Below are positions 30,528-40,699 of a stretch of 64,000 bases of DNA, in pieces (position 1 is the stretch's first letter; every line of letters starts with the position of its first letter). Under the pieces are notes generated by a model, which was not told where the DNA came from, did not search any database, and saw only the letters and a program-made list of their open reading frames with translations. The position numbers and the translations under genes are program-made. The stretch spans positions 16,667 through 80,666 of the forward strand of contig NZ_JAJSDX010000012.1 in assembly GCF_021272205.1 (NCBI RefSeq), read 5' to 3'. The stretch comes from Pantoea sp. Mb-10. Lineage in GTDB: Bacteria > Pseudomonadota > Gammaproteobacteria > Enterobacterales > Enterobacteriaceae.

Positions 30528-30547
30528 GGGCCGCGCGAATGCGGCCC
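30528..30547 (+). other. mRNA stem-loop between damX and dam
   Basis: Perfect 7-bp stem GGGCCGC/GCGGCCC with a 6-base loop, right after the damX stop, no T run. Possibly a processing or stability element rather than a terminator. Confidence 0.45.
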
Positions 30548-30615
30548 TGATTTAAGCGCAGAGCTGCTGTCGGTTCCACCACAGCCAATAATTAAGATGT
30601 ATTAACCACGACAGC

Positions 30616-31428
30616 ATGAAGAAAAATCGCGCTTTCCTGAAATGGGCCGGAGGGAAATACCCGCTGCTCGACGATATTCGTCGCCATTTGCCGCAGGGTG
30701 ATTGTTTAATCGAACCCTTTGTCGGCGCCGGCTCCGTATTCCTCAACACCGACTATGACCGCTACCACCTTGCGGACATTAACGGCGATCTTATTAATCT
30801 CTACAACATCGTTAAAACCCGCACCGCTGACTTTATCAACGATGCGCGTGCGCTGTTTAACACCAGCGGCAATACGGCAGAAACGTACTATGCCAACCGC
30901 GTGGCGTTTAACGCCAGCCAGGATATCTATCAGCGCGCGGTGTTGTTTCTTTATCTCAATCGCCACGGCTACAACGGTCTGTGTCGCTATAACTTGCGCG
31001 GTGAGTTTAACGTGCCGTTTGGGCGCTATCGCAAACCCTATTTCCCCGAAGCCGAGCTGCTGTGGTTCGCTGAACGGGCGCAAAAAGCGACCTTTGTCTG
31101 TGAATCCTACGATGTTACTCTGAACAGCGCGCGCGCGGGTTCGGTCGTGTATTGCGATCCACCTTATGCGCCGCTCTCTGCCACGGCGAACTTTACCGCG
31201 TACCATACCAACAGCTTTAGCCTGCGCGAGCAGCAGCATCTGGCCGAGTTGGCCAGCAAGCTGGCGCAGGAAAACCGGATACCGGTGCTCATTTCTAATC
31301 ACGACACGCTGCTGACGCGTGAGTGGTATCAGAAGGCGGATTTACACGTAGTGAAAGCCCGGCGTTCCATCAGCCGAAGCATAAGCGGTCGCACGCACGT
31401 AGACGAACTGCTGGCGCTTTTCCGCTAG
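30616..31428 (+). CDS. dam: DNA adenine methylase Dam (GATC)
   Basis: 270 aa. SAM-binding FxGxG-type motif in [11 protein letters not shown] (residues 32-42) after [12 protein letters not shown], catalytic DPPY at residues 181-184 in [12 protein letters not shown], and C-terminal ARRSISRS. Methylates N6 of adenine in GATC for mismatch repair strand choice, replication timing and gene control. Expression in E. coli depends on promoters inside the aroKB operon, and the same gene order is kept here. Confidence 0.97.
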   Translation: MKKNRAFLKWAGGKYPLLDDIRRHLPQGDCLIEPFVGAGSVFLNTDYDRYHLADINGDLINLYNIVKTRTADFINDARALFNTSGNTAETYYANRVAFNASQDIYQRAVLFLYLNRHGYNGLCRYNLRGEFNVPFGRYRKPYFPEAELLWFAERAQKATFVCESYDVTLNSARAGSVVYCDPPYAPLSATANFTAYHTNSFSLREQQHLAELASKLAQENRIPVLISNHDTLLTREWYQKADLHVVKARRSISRSISGRTHVDELLALFR

Positions 31429-31493
31429 CCTGTTTCGTCCGCGACCAACGCATTACGTCAGCGCAGGCTGGCGCACAAAATTGGGAGAATCGG

Positions 31494-32177
31494 ATGAAAC
31501 AATTTTTACTGGCCCCATCAATCCTCGCCGCTGACTTCGCGCGTTTGGGTGAAGATACGGCAAAAGCGTTGGCGGCAGGGGGCGATGTGGTTCATTTCGA
31601 CGTGATGGATAACCACTATGTGCCCAATCTGACGATGGGGCCAATGGTGCTGAAAGCGCTTCGCGACTACGGCATTACCGCACCCATTGACGTGCATTTA
31701 ATGGTTAAACCGGTTGATGCGCTGATCCCGGAGTTTGCCAAGGCGGGTGCCACCTATATCACTTTTCATCCCGAAGCCAGCGATCACGTCGATCGCACGC
31801 TGCAGTTGATCAAAGAGCACGGCTGTAAAGCCGGTTTAGTATTCAATCCCGCCACGCCGCTGAGCTACCTCGACTACGTCATGGACAAGCTGGATATCAT
31901 TTTGCTGATGTCCGTGAACCCCGGTTTTGGTGGACAATCCTTTATTCCCGGCACGCTGGATAAGCTGCGTCAGGCGCGTCGCCTGATCGATCAAAGCGGC
32001 TACAACATCCGTCTTGAAGTGGATGGCGGGGTCAAGATCGACAATATCGGTCAGATTGCCGCAGCGGGTGCCGACATGTTTGTTGCAGGATCGGCCATTT
32101 TCGGTCATCCGGATTACAAAAAAGTGATCGACGAAATGCGCAGCGAACTGGAGAAAGTGAATGGCTCATTTCACTGA
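31494..32177 (+). CDS. rpe: Ribulose-phosphate 3-epimerase
   Basis: 227 aa from ATG at 31494 (GGGAG upstream); the longer in-frame reading to 31323 overlaps dam and is not conserved. TIM barrel with [50 protein letters not shown] and LEVDGGV. Interconverts ribulose 5-phosphate and xylulose 5-phosphate. The last 17 bp overlap gph. Confidence 0.97.
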   Translation: MKQFLLAPSILAADFARLGEDTAKALAAGGDVVHFDVMDNHYVPNLTMGPMVLKALRDYGITAPIDVHLMVKPVDALIPEFAKAGATYITFHPEASDHVDRTLQLIKEHGCKAGLVFNPATPLSYLDYVMDKLDIILLMSVNPGFGGQSFIPGTLDKLRQARRLIDQSGYNIRLEVDGGVKIDNIGQIAAAGADMFVAGSAIFGHPDYKKVIDEMRSELEKVNGSFH

Positions 32178-32838
32178 TATCCGCGCGCTGGCGTTTGATC
32201 TTGATGGTACCCTGGTGCATAGCGCACCGGGGCTGGCTGACGCAATCGATCGGGCGCTGGGTGATATGCAGCTACCGCCGCCGGGCTTGGCGCTTGCCGC
32301 CACCTGGATTGGCAACGGTGCCGACATCATGATGGCGCGCGCATTGACGTGGGCCTTGGGCCGTGAGCCTCATGCAGAAGAGCAGCGTGAAGCGCGCGTG
32401 CTGTTTGATAAGCATTACGCCGTGACGGTGGGCGCGGGCAGCACGCTGTTCCCACAGGTCAAGGAGACGCTGGCCGCGCTGCAGGCCAGCGGCCTACCGC
32501 TGGCGCTTGTCACCAATAAGCCCACGCCGTTTGTTGCACCACTGCTACAGGCACTTGGCATTGACCACTGTTTTTCATTGATTGTCGGCGGGGATGATGT
32601 GGCGGAGAAAAAGCCGCATCCTGCCGGAATTTTTCTGGTCCTTGGTCACTTTAGCGTCTTGCCGAAACAGCTGCTGTTTGTTGGTGATTCGCGCAATGAT
32701 ATTCTCGCGGCGCAAGCTGCAGGCGTACCGAATGTCGGCATGACCTTCGGCTACAACTACGGTGAGCCAATCAGCACCAGCCAGCCTGATCTCACTCTGG
32801 ATACTTTTAGCGAACTTCTGCCCGCTCTCGGGCTGTAA
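32161..32838 (+). CDS. gph: Phosphoglycolate phosphatase
   Basis: 225 aa HAD-superfamily enzyme: motif [13 protein letters not shown] (Asp13, Asp15), motif II LVTNKPT, motif III KKPHP and motif [14 protein letters not shown]. Removes 2-phosphoglycolate, which arises from repair of oxidatively broken DNA ends. Starts 17 bp inside rpe in another frame, so the two are coupled; 15 bp before trpS. Confidence 0.95.
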   Translation: MAHFTDIRALAFDLDGTLVHSAPGLADAIDRALGDMQLPPPGLALAATWIGNGADIMMARALTWALGREPHAEEQREARVLFDKHYAVTVGAGSTLFPQVKETLAALQASGLPLALVTNKPTPFVAPLLQALGIDHCFSLIVGGDDVAEKKPHPAGIFLVLGHFSVLPKQLLFVGDSRNDILAAQAAGVPNVGMTFGYNYGEPISTSQPDLTLDTFSELLPALGL

Positions 32839-32853
32839 TTATCAGGACATAAC

Positions 32854-33855
32854 ATGAAACCCATCGTTTTCAGCGGCGCCCAGCCTTCCGGTGAATTGAC
32901 CATTGGTAACTACATGGGAGCGCTCCGTCAGTGGGTGCAGATGCAGGATGATTTCCACTGCATTTACTGCATCGTGGATCTCCACGCGATTACCGTGCGT
33001 CAGGACCCGGTAGCCTTGCGCAAAGCGACGCTGGACACGCTGGCGCTCTACCTTGCCTGCGGTATCGATCCGGCGAAAAGCACCATTTTTGTCCAGTCGC
33101 ATGTGCCAGAGCATACGCAATTAAGCTGGATCCTGAACTGTTACGCCTACTTCGGCGAACTGAGCCGCATGACGCAGTTCAAGGACAAATCGTCGCGCTA
33201 CGAAGAGAACATTAACGCCGGTCTGTTTGATTATCCGGTGCTGATGGCGGCCGACATTCTGCTGTACCAAACCAATCAGGTACCGGTAGGCGAAGATCAA
33301 AAACAGCATCTTGAGCTGAGCCGCGATATCGCCAGCCGCTTCAATGCGCTTTACGGCGACATCTTCCGCATTCCTGAGCCGTTTATTCCGAAATCAGGCG
33401 CGCGCGTGATGTCGCTGCTGGAGCCGACAAAAAAAATGTCGAAGTCGGATGAGAACCGCAATAACGTGATTGGTCTGCTGGAAGATCCCAAATCGGTGGT
33501 CAAGAAGATCAAACGTGCGGTCACCGATTCCGAGGAGCCACCGGTGGTGCGCTATGACATCAAAGAAAAGGCTGGCGTTTCAAACCTGCTGGATATCCTC
33601 TCTGGCGTGACAGGAAAACCGGTCTCGACGCTGGAGCAGGAATTTGAAGGCAAAATGTATGGCCACCTGAAAGGTGCGGTCGCCGACGCGGTCTCCGGGA
33701 TGCTGACGGATCTGCAGGCGCGCTATCATCATTTCCGTAACGATGAAGCGCTGCTGAACCAAATCATGCGTGACGGTGCAGCAAAAGCCCGTGCGCAGGC
33801 GCAGGAGACGCTGAAGAAAGTGTATGAAGCCGTTGGCTTTGTGCCCCATCCGTAA
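32854..33855 (+). CDS. trpS: Tryptophanyl-tRNA synthetase
   Basis: 333 aa class Ic synthetase. HIGH-like motif TIGNYMGAL (residues 17-25) after SGAQPSGE, and the KMSKS loop in [13 protein letters not shown] near residue 195. Last gene of the aroK series, followed by a clear terminator. Confidence 0.98.
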   Translation: MKPIVFSGAQPSGELTIGNYMGALRQWVQMQDDFHCIYCIVDLHAITVRQDPVALRKATLDTLALYLACGIDPAKSTIFVQSHVPEHTQLSWILNCYAYFGELSRMTQFKDKSSRYEENINAGLFDYPVLMAADILLYQTNQVPVGEDQKQHLELSRDIASRFNALYGDIFRIPEPFIPKSGARVMSLLEPTKKMSKSDENRNNVIGLLEDPKSVVKKIKRAVTDSEEPPVVRYDIKEKAGVSNLLDILSGVTGKPVSTLEQEFEGKMYGHLKGAVADAVSGMLTDLQARYHHFRNDEALLNQIMRDGAAKARAQAQETLKKVYEAVGFVPHP

Positions 33856-33875
33856 GCGTTAAACGGCTGTAGTGA

Positions 33876-33907
33876 AACGGCGAGCGCGATGCTCGCCGTT
33901 TTTATTT
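33876..33907 (+). terminator. Terminator after trpS
   Basis: Ten-base-pair stem AACGGCGAGC (33876-33885) and GCTCGCCGTT (33891-33900), 5-base loop, followed by TTTATTT. Also lies just past the end of the convergent secreted-protein gene. Confidence 0.9.
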
Positions 33908-34348
33908 CACCCGACGCAGTGACAGCTGGGCACCGTCCCAAAACAGCCGTGCATTGCCGTCAGCCAGCACGCTCAATACTGCGCCGGGGGCAGGGCCCCA
34001 AGGCTGATTACCACAGGCCACATTGAAGCCATAGCGGACGTTGAAATCCTTGTCCTGCTGCGCCCCGTTGGCCGCGCTTAAGCGCGGTTTGCCTTTGCAG
34101 TTGTCCTGACCTGGCGCAATGCTGCGCTCGGCGGTGCCGCGTGTCCACACAATGGCATCGGGTTTGAAGGCTACGCGTGCGCCCATGAACTGCGGATCGT
34201 TTTTGATGTAAATTTGCCCGCTCTGCGGTTTAGGCGTGACGGCCACAACTTGCCATTCGCCTTGCACGCTTGACCACGTCACCGGGGCGGCCGTGACCGT
34301 CGCGCTCAGCGGTAACAGCAGCGCGCCGAGCAGGGGAAGAGTGCGCAT
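33902..34348 (-). CDS. Unrecognised secreted protein, about 128-aa mature form
   Basis: 148 aa. Clear signal peptide (MRTLPLLGALLLPLSATVTA, cut before APVTW). The mature part is beta-strand-like (GEWQVVAVTP, QIYIKNDP, ARVAFKPDAIVWTRG, AVLSVLADGNARLFWDG) and has two Cys residues, in DNCKGK and NVACGNQ, that could form a periplasmic disulfide. I do not recognise the family; a small lipocalin-like barrel is only a guess. AAGGAG lies before the ATG. Divergent from codA; convergent with trpS. Not at this place in E. coli. Confidence 0.8.
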   Translation of the reverse strand: MRTLPLLGALLLPLSATVTAAPVTWSSVQGEWQVVAVTPKPQSGQIYIKNDPQFMGARVAFKPDAIVWTRGTAERSIAPGQDNCKGKPRLSAANGAQQDKDFNVRYGFNVACGNQPWGPAPGAVLSVLADGNARLFWDGAQLSLRRVK

Positions 34349-34496
34349 AAAACTCCTTAATAATCAGGTGGCCGCCACAAGTCTGGCGGGAAAGCGTAGC
34401 CTTGTACAGACTGAGTGCGCGCAAGCCTGCGCCGTTGTCTTTATAAAACGACCAAACGGGGGCTGCATTCTCGGTTTTTTGCCCTTTTTTCGGCGT

Positions 34497-34523
34497 CGCG
34501 TCATGCAAAAAATCGATGACGCG
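34497..34523. promoter_or_regulatory. Inverted repeat upstream of codA
   Basis: Perfect arms CGCGTCAT (34497-34504) and ATGACGCG (34516-34523) with an A-rich 11-bp spacer, ending 54 bp before the codA start. The spacing of about two helical turns suits a dimeric regulator. It does not match the PurR consensus. Confidence 0.4.
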
Positions 34524-34577
34524 TGCCGCCCGCGTTCCGTGCTAGTTTAGCGAAGAACAGCTTAACAGGAGGCAAGC

Positions 34578-35861
34578 ATGGCAAACCGCGCACTTGAGTG
34601 GATTAACAACCTGCGTTTAGCGGGGCAGCCGGGACAGTGGCAGATGGCGATCGCGCACGGTAAGATCGCCGCCCTTCATCCGCAGCCAGAGCAAATGCCC
34701 CCGCAAAACAACGCGCTGGATGCGGAAGGCGGGTTAGCGCATGCTCCGTTTATTGAACCGCATATTCATCTCGACACCACGCAAACTGCCGGCGAGCCAG
34801 CGTGGAATCAATCCGGCACGCTGTTTGAAGGGATTGAGCGCTGGGCCGAGCGCAAGGCGCTGCTCAGCCACGAGGACGTTAAGCAGCGCGCGCGGCAAAC
34901 GCTAAAATGGCAAATTGCCAACGGCATCCAGCACGTGCGTACCCATGTAGATGTTTCCGACCCGACGCTTGCGGCGTTGAAAGCGATGCTGGAGGTCAAA
35001 GCCGAGATGGCGCCGTGGGTCGCGATCCAGATCGTGGCTTTTCCTCAGGAAGGGATTCTCTCTTACCCTAACGGTGAAGCGCTGTTGGAAGAGTCGCTGC
35101 GCATGGGCGCGGATGTGGTGGGTGCTATCCCGCATTATGAATTTACCCGCGAATATGGCGTAGAATCGCTGCACAAAGCCTTTGCGCTGGCTAACCGTTA
35201 CGACCGGCTGGTGGATGTGCACTGCGATGAAATTGATGACGAGCAGTCGCGTTTTGTGGAGACCGTGGCGGCGCTGGCGCACCGCGATGGCAATGGCGAA
35301 CGCGTTACCGCCAGCCACACCACTGCGATGCATTCGTACAATAACGCTTATACCTCACGGCTGTTCCGTCTGTTGAAGCTCTCTAACATCAACTTCGTGG
35401 CCAATCCGCTGGTGAATATTCATTTGCAAGGGCGCTTTGATAGCTATCCAAAACGGCGCGGTATTACGCGCGTGAAAGAGCTTCTCGAGGCAGATATCAA
35501 CGTCTGCTTTGGGCACGATGATGTGTTTGATCCCTGGTATCCGCTGGGCACCGCAAACATGCTGCAGGTGCTGCATATGGGGCTGCATGTCTGTCAGCTG
35601 ATGGGCTATGAGCAAATCGATGATGGCCTGCGGTTAATTGCCGAAAACAGCGCGAAAACGCTGCAGGTGGCAAACTATGGCCTGAAGGAAGGGGATGAGG
35701 CCAGCTTGGTGATTTTGCCCGCAGAGAGCGGCTTTGATGCGGTCAGGCGCCAGGTGCCGGTGCGCTATTCGGTGCGCAAAGGCACGCTGATTGCGGCGAC
35801 CGAGCCCGCGCGCAGTGAAATTTATCTCGGTGAAACGGAAGCGGTAACCTTTACGCGCTGA
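34578..35861 (+). CDS. codA: Cytosine deaminase CodA
   Basis: 427 aa amidohydrolase. Metal ligands in [35 protein letters not shown] and the catalytic Asp in [15 protein letters not shown]. Deaminates cytosine to uracil plus ammonia in pyrimidine salvage. Resembles E. coli CodA along its whole length, but the cytosine permease codB, which precedes it in E. coli, is absent here. AGGAGG lies before the ATG. It occupies the place of the nir/cysG genes in E. coli. Confidence 0.95.
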   Translation: MANRALEWINNLRLAGQPGQWQMAIAHGKIAALHPQPEQMPPQNNALDAEGGLAHAPFIEPHIHLDTTQTAGEPAWNQSGTLFEGIERWAERKALLSHEDVKQRARQTLKWQIANGIQHVRTHVDVSDPTLAALKAMLEVKAEMAPWVAIQIVAFPQEGILSYPNGEALLEESLRMGADVVGAIPHYEFTREYGVESLHKAFALANRYDRLVDVHCDEIDDEQSRFVETVAALAHRDGNGERVTASHTTAMHSYNNAYTSRLFRLLKLSNINFVANPLVNIHLQGRFDSYPKRRGITRVKELLEADINVCFGHDDVFDPWYPLGTANMLQVLHMGLHVCQLMGYEQIDDGLRLIAENSAKTLQVANYGLKEGDEASLVILPAESGFDAVRRQVPVRYSVRKGTLIAATEPARSEIYLGETEAVTFTR

Positions 35862-35869
35862 CTGAATAA

Positions 35870-35897
35870 GCCGGGGCGACCTGCTGGCCGCCCCGGC
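35870..35897. terminator. Hairpin between convergent codA and tsgA
   Basis: Perfect 9-bp GC-rich stem GCCGGGGCG (35870-35878) and CGCCCCGGC (35889-35897), 10-base loop, no T run. Sits in the 46-bp gap between two convergent stops. Confidence 0.6.
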
Positions 35898-35907
35898 AAT
35901 CACGCGG

Positions 35908-37089
35908 TCAGTGCGAAGCGCCGTGGCTGTACTGACGGTGCCGCGTCACAAACCCCAGCAGCACGCACATCACAAATACCACCGCGTACAGACCGTTGGC
36001 CGTAGAGAGCGCCGCGTGTGCGCCACCTTTGGCCACGATAGGGCCGGTCACGACGAACGTCAGCATGGTTCCCACGGTGCCGCAGGTGAGAATGAAGTTC
36101 ACCAGTTTGGGAGAAGAGACGCGCGTTTGCATCGATCCCAGCGTAATAATGGTGGTGTAAATCGCGCTGGAGAAGAAGCCGAGTGCCATGATGATCCAGT
36201 GCAGCATGCTGGCATTTTCGGTGGTCACAAACCAGTACATTAGCCCGGTGGCGAGCGCGGCCAGCACCATCAAAATGCGTTGCAGATCGAAGAAGCGCAG
36301 CAGGAAGCTGAATGCCCACATGCCAACCATATACGCCGTCCAGAAGTTACCCACCAGCTGACCCGCAGAGGCGATATCCATGCCCATGGATTTGGTCGCG
36401 TACTCTGGCACCCAAGAGATAAAGCCCAGCTGGCCGAGAATGTAGCAAAGTGCCGCAATCGACAAGAACAACACGCCAGCGCCCCATTTTTCGCGCTGCG
36501 CGCCCTGGATGGCGGGTTCGTTTTCCAGCTGCGGGAACTCCACCATCAGCGTCAGGATAAAAATCGCCACATAAATCAGACCGATGCAGGCATACACCCA
36601 ATACCACGGCAGCGCGCGCGCCAGCAGAATGCCCGCGATGATGGGGAATACCGTGCCCGCCATGCTAAAGAAGGAGTCGGTGAACAGCAGGCGTGAGCCG
36701 CGCTGACGTCCATCATACAGGTGCGTGATCAGGAAGGTCCCGATGGACATAGTGATGCCACTGACCACGCCCAGCACAAACATACACAGCGAAAACACGC
36801 TGAGATTGTGGCTGGTCATCAGGCCTGCAACGGCGAGAATCATCAGCACAAAGCCGAAGATCAATTGACGCTTGAGCGGCACAATTACCATCAGCCAGGC
36901 ATTCAGAAACACGGCGACCAGAATACCGGCATTAAGGAAGGTGAAGGTGTTGCTCATTTCTGAAATGGGCATCTGGAAATATTGAGCAATATTATCCAGA
37001 ACCATACCGGTAACGATCACCAGTGCGCCAGTGAGCGCATAGGAGAAAAAGCTAATCCAGGTAAGGCCAATGCGATTACGGTTTGTCAT
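35908..37089 (-). CDS. tsgA: MFS transporter TsgA
   Basis: 393 aa from ATG at 37089 ([20 protein letters not shown]); the frame runs back to 37164 but that extension is not conserved. About 12 TM segments of the major facilitator type. TsgA of enterics is a putative transporter of unknown substrate, in Salmonella linked to selenite/tellurite growth effects. Divergent from ppiA, as in E. coli, though nirB, its other E. coli neighbour, is missing. Confidence 0.93.
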   Translation of the reverse strand: MTNRNRIGLTWISFFSYALTGALVIVTGMVLDNIAQYFQMPISEMSNTFTFLNAGILVAVFLNAWLMVIVPLKRQLIFGFVLMILAVAGLMTSHNLSVFSLCMFVLGVVSGITMSIGTFLITHLYDGRQRGSRLLFTDSFFSMAGTVFPIIAGILLARALPWYWVYACIGLIYVAIFILTLMVEFPQLENEPAIQGAQREKWGAGVLFLSIAALCYILGQLGFISWVPEYATKSMGMDIASAGQLVGNFWTAYMVGMWAFSFLLRFFDLQRILMVLAALATGLMYWFVTTENASMLHWIIMALGFFSSAIYTTIITLGSMQTRVSSPKLVNFILTCGTVGTMLTFVVTGPIVAKGGAHAALSTANGLYAVVFVMCVLLGFVTRHRQYSHGASH

Positions 37090-37198
37090 GTTCTGAACCT
37101 GTGGTGCGCCGAGGCGGCAAAAAGTGTCATGAATTGTAAATCCAACTGTGATCTTAATAAACAACGAGTGAAATGAGCAGAAATTATTTCATTAATAG

Positions 37199-37214
37199 TG
37201 TGATTTTCGTCACG
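37199..37214. promoter_or_regulatory. CRP site in tsgA-ppiA intergenic region
   Basis: TGTGA-TTTTCG-TCACG matches the CRP consensus TGTGA-N6-TCACA at nine of ten positions. A weaker half site TGTGA is at 37147-37151. E. coli ppiA is known to be CRP-controlled. Confidence 0.75.
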
Positions 37215-37259
37215 CAAATGATTGCGTCGCGACAAATAGACAAACTCGGATACATCCAC

Positions 37260-37274
37260 GTAAAAATAGGTAAA
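37260..37274 (+). promoter_or_regulatory. CpxR box upstream of ppiA
   Basis: GTAAA-AATAG-GTAAA is a perfect match to the CpxR consensus GTAAA-N5-GTAAA, 75 bp before the ppiA start. E. coli ppiA is a known Cpx regulon member. Confidence 0.8.
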
Positions 37275-37349
37275 ACGCTGGCTCTTGTATTACATGCTCT
37301 TTACAATCATTCTCGTTTTGAGCGAGCTCACTCTGGTAAGGAACCTTTC

Positions 37350-37922
37350 ATGTTTAAACGTACTTTGACAGCGGCCGTGGCCCTGTTAGCCCTTTCTTCG
37401 GTATCTGCTTCCGCGCTGGCAGCAAAAGGGGATGCCCATGTGCTGCTCACCACCTCTGCGGGCAATATCGAACTTGAACTGAATAATCAAAAAGCCCCGA
37501 TTTCGGTAAAAAACTTCGTCGACTACGTGAACAACGGTTTTTATAACAACACCATTTTCCACCGCGTGATCCCCGGTTTCATGATTCAGGGCGGCGGCTT
37601 CACCGCTGACATGAAGCAGAAGCAAACTGTCGCGCCGATCAAAAACGAAGCGGATAACGGCCTGCGCAACCTGCGCGGCACCATTTCTATGGCGCGTACC
37701 GCTGAAAAAGACAGCGCCACCAGCCAGTTCTTCCTGAACGTAGCGGATAACGCATTCCTTGACCACGGCCAGCGCGATTTCGGTTACGCGGTGTTTGGTA
37801 AAGTAGTGAAAGGCATGGATGTGGTCGATAAGATCGCACAGGTGCCAACCAAAGATGTGGGGCCTTACCAGAATGTCCCCGCTAAACCAGTGATTATCCT
37901 CTCCGCGAAAGTCCTGCCGTAA
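37350..37922 (+). CDS. ppiA: Periplasmic peptidyl-prolyl isomerase A (cyclophilin)
   Basis: 190 aa from ATG at 37350 (AAGGA upstream); the 59-codon upstream extension covers the promoter region. Signal peptide cut near ALA-AKGDA. Cyclophilin core with [49 protein letters not shown] and [19 protein letters not shown]. Catalyses proline isomerisation in periplasmic protein folding. CpxR and CRP boxes lie upstream. Confidence 0.97.
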   Translation: MFKRTLTAAVALLALSSVSASALAAKGDAHVLLTTSAGNIELELNNQKAPISVKNFVDYVNNGFYNNTIFHRVIPGFMIQGGGFTADMKQKQTVAPIKNEADNGLRNLRGTISMARTAEKDSATSQFFLNVADNAFLDHGQRDFGYAVFGKVVKGMDVVDKIAQVPTKDVGPYQNVPAKPVIILSAKVLP

Positions 37923-38020
37923 ACGCCTGCCGCGCCATTGACCGATGGCGCTCGCTGGCTCGCTCCGGCAAAGCAGAAATTTGCTCTTATACTTAGGGCA
38001 AACTGCCTGCCGGAGGTCCT

Positions 38021-38185
38021 ATGACCAGCAAACTGACCGACAAACAAAAAAACACCCTGTGGCAACAGCGTCGCCTGGCTAATTATCAAGCCAGCTGCCG
38101 TCTCGCCGGCTATACGCTCAGCGATATTCCTCTCGATGACGCCGACGCGCGTCTGGCCTCATTAAGGAGGCAGTATGGCGGATAA
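38021..38185 (+). CDS. yhfG: Fic antitoxin (YhfG/FicA family)
   Basis: 54 aa, preceded by GGAGG. Reads MTSKLTDKQKNTLWQQRR and ends SLRRQYGG. Same family and place as E. coli YhfG, a class I antitoxin whose helix inserts a Glu into the ATP site of Fic. The family motif is S/T-x-x-x-E-G/N. Here the aligned segment is SCRLAG (Ser25 to Gly30), so the inhibitory Glu is Ala29. Its last 11 bases overlap fic. Given the changed motif, it may no longer inhibit in the usual way. Confidence 0.88.
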   Translation: MTSKLTDKQKNTLWQQRRLANYQASCRLAGYTLSDIPLDDADARLASLRRQYGG

Positions 38186-38774
38186 CAGCGTGGCGGTACG
38201 CGATCCCTATCTGTGGCAGAACGATCCGGTGTTAAAAAATCGCCTGGACATTCACGACGAGGCGCAGTTGCGCAAAGCGGAGCTGGCATTTAGCGCAGCG
38301 CGCCTGGCGACGCTTGATCTGGGCCCGCGCACCCTCGGTATGCCGTGGTTGCGCCACATCCATTTCACGCTGTTCCAGGATATTTACAGCTGGGCAGGCG
38401 AACTGCGTACGATCGATATGTGGCATAAAGAAACGCCTTGCTGCCACTGTGAATATATTGAAACGCAGGGCAATGCGCTGATGGACGAGCTGGAAAATGA
38501 GCACTGGCTGAGCGAGCTGTCGCAAGATACGTTCGTTGCGCGCCTCGCGTACTATGTCGTTGAGATGCATGTGCTGCATCCGTTCCGCGCAGGAAACGGA
38601 CGCGCCCAGCGTATTTTCTTTGAGCAGCTGGCGCTGCATGCAGGCTATCTGCTGGAGTGGTCGGCGCTGGAGCGTGATGACTGGAACCGCGCCCTTAACG
38701 CCGCCCTCGACAGTGACGGCAACATGGATGGGCTGCACGAGCAGTTAGCAAAAGGGGTAAGCCCCGCGCGGTAA
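38175..38774 (+). CDS. fic: Fic domain protein with altered Fic motif
   Basis: 199 aa. Fic fold with RHIHFTLFQDIYSWAGELRTID and the active-site motif HPFRAGNGRAQRIFFEQLA starting at His135. The consensus is HPFx(D/E)GNGRxxR; the Mg-binding acid is replaced by Ala139, while the catalytic His and the anion hole GNGR with Arg are intact. Normal members transfer AMP from ATP to a target protein. With no acidic residue, metal binding should be impaired, so activity may be lost, reduced or different. Starts inside yhfG; ribosome site AAGGAGG lies inside that gene. Confidence 0.93.
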   Translation: MADNSVAVRDPYLWQNDPVLKNRLDIHDEAQLRKAELAFSAARLATLDLGPRTLGMPWLRHIHFTLFQDIYSWAGELRTIDMWHKETPCCHCEYIETQGNALMDELENEHWLSELSQDTFVARLAYYVVEMHVLHPFRAGNGRAQRIFFEQLALHAGYLLEWSALERDDWNRALNAALDSDGNMDGLHEQLAKGVSPAR

Positions 38775-38815
38775 AATGCGTAGAATAGCGGCGGTTTTAT
38801 TGACCCGAGGGCCTT

Positions 38816-39391
38816 ATGCTGCTGCTGATTGATAATTACGACTCCTTTACCTGGAATCTCTACCAGTATTTTTGCGAACTGGGTGCAGACGTGCAGGTCG
38901 TGCGCAACGATGCCATCACCCTCGAGGCGATGGCGGCGTTGCCGCTTTCGCATCTGGTGATTTCGCCCGGTCCCTGTACGCCCGACCAATCCGGCATCTC
39001 GCTGGACGCCATCCGCCATTTTGCCGGACGCGTACCCATTCTCGGCGTGTGCCTTGGTCATCAGGCCATTGCGCAGGCCTTTGGCGCGCGCGTGGTACGC
39101 GCCCGCGAGGTGATGCACGGCAAAACCTCGGTGATTCAGCACACCGGTCAGGGCGTGTTTCGCAATCTTAATCAACCCCTTACGGTGACACGCTATCATT
39201 CGCTGGTGGTCGAGCGCGCCTCACTGCCCGCTGAGTTTGACGTCACGGCCTGGAGCCTGCGCGACGGCGAACCCGATGAAATCATGGGCTTTCGCCATCG
39301 CACGCTGCCGCTGGAAGGCGTGCAATTCCATCCCGAGAGCATTCTGAGCGAGCAGGGACATCAGCTGCTGGCAAATTTCCTGCGGACATAA
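38816..39391 (+). CDS. pabA: Aminodeoxychorismate synthase, glutamine amidotransferase subunit
   Basis: 191 aa class I glutamine amidotransferase. Nucleophile Cys in [11 protein letters not shown] and the His-Glu pair in [15 protein letters not shown]-terminal [15 protein letters not shown]. Supplies ammonia to PabB for 4-amino-4-deoxychorismate in folate synthesis. TrpG-type anthranilate synthase subunits are related, but the fic-pabA-argD context is that of pabA. Confidence 0.95.
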   Translation: MLLLIDNYDSFTWNLYQYFCELGADVQVVRNDAITLEAMAALPLSHLVISPGPCTPDQSGISLDAIRHFAGRVPILGVCLGHQAIAQAFGARVVRAREVMHGKTSVIQHTGQGVFRNLNQPLTVTRYHSLVVERASLPAEFDVTAWSLRDGEPDEIMGFRHRTLPLEGVQFHPESILSEQGHQLLANFLRT

Positions 39392-39407
39392 GTTATGTTT
39401 GCCATTG

Positions 39408-39446
39408 TGTGATTTTTTATGCATATTCCATGACTATTATTTCATT
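39408..39446. promoter_or_regulatory. Tandem ArgR boxes upstream of argD
   Basis: Two 18-bp boxes, 39408-39425 with core TGATTTTTTATGCA and 39429-39446 with core TGACTATTATTTCA, separated by the canonical 3 bp. Each matches TGAAT-WWWW-ATTCA with two mismatches. ArgR hexamers bind such pairs and repress arginine biosynthesis genes. Confidence 0.85.
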
Positions 39447-39451
39447 GTTGA

Positions 39452-40699
<1,248 letters not shown>

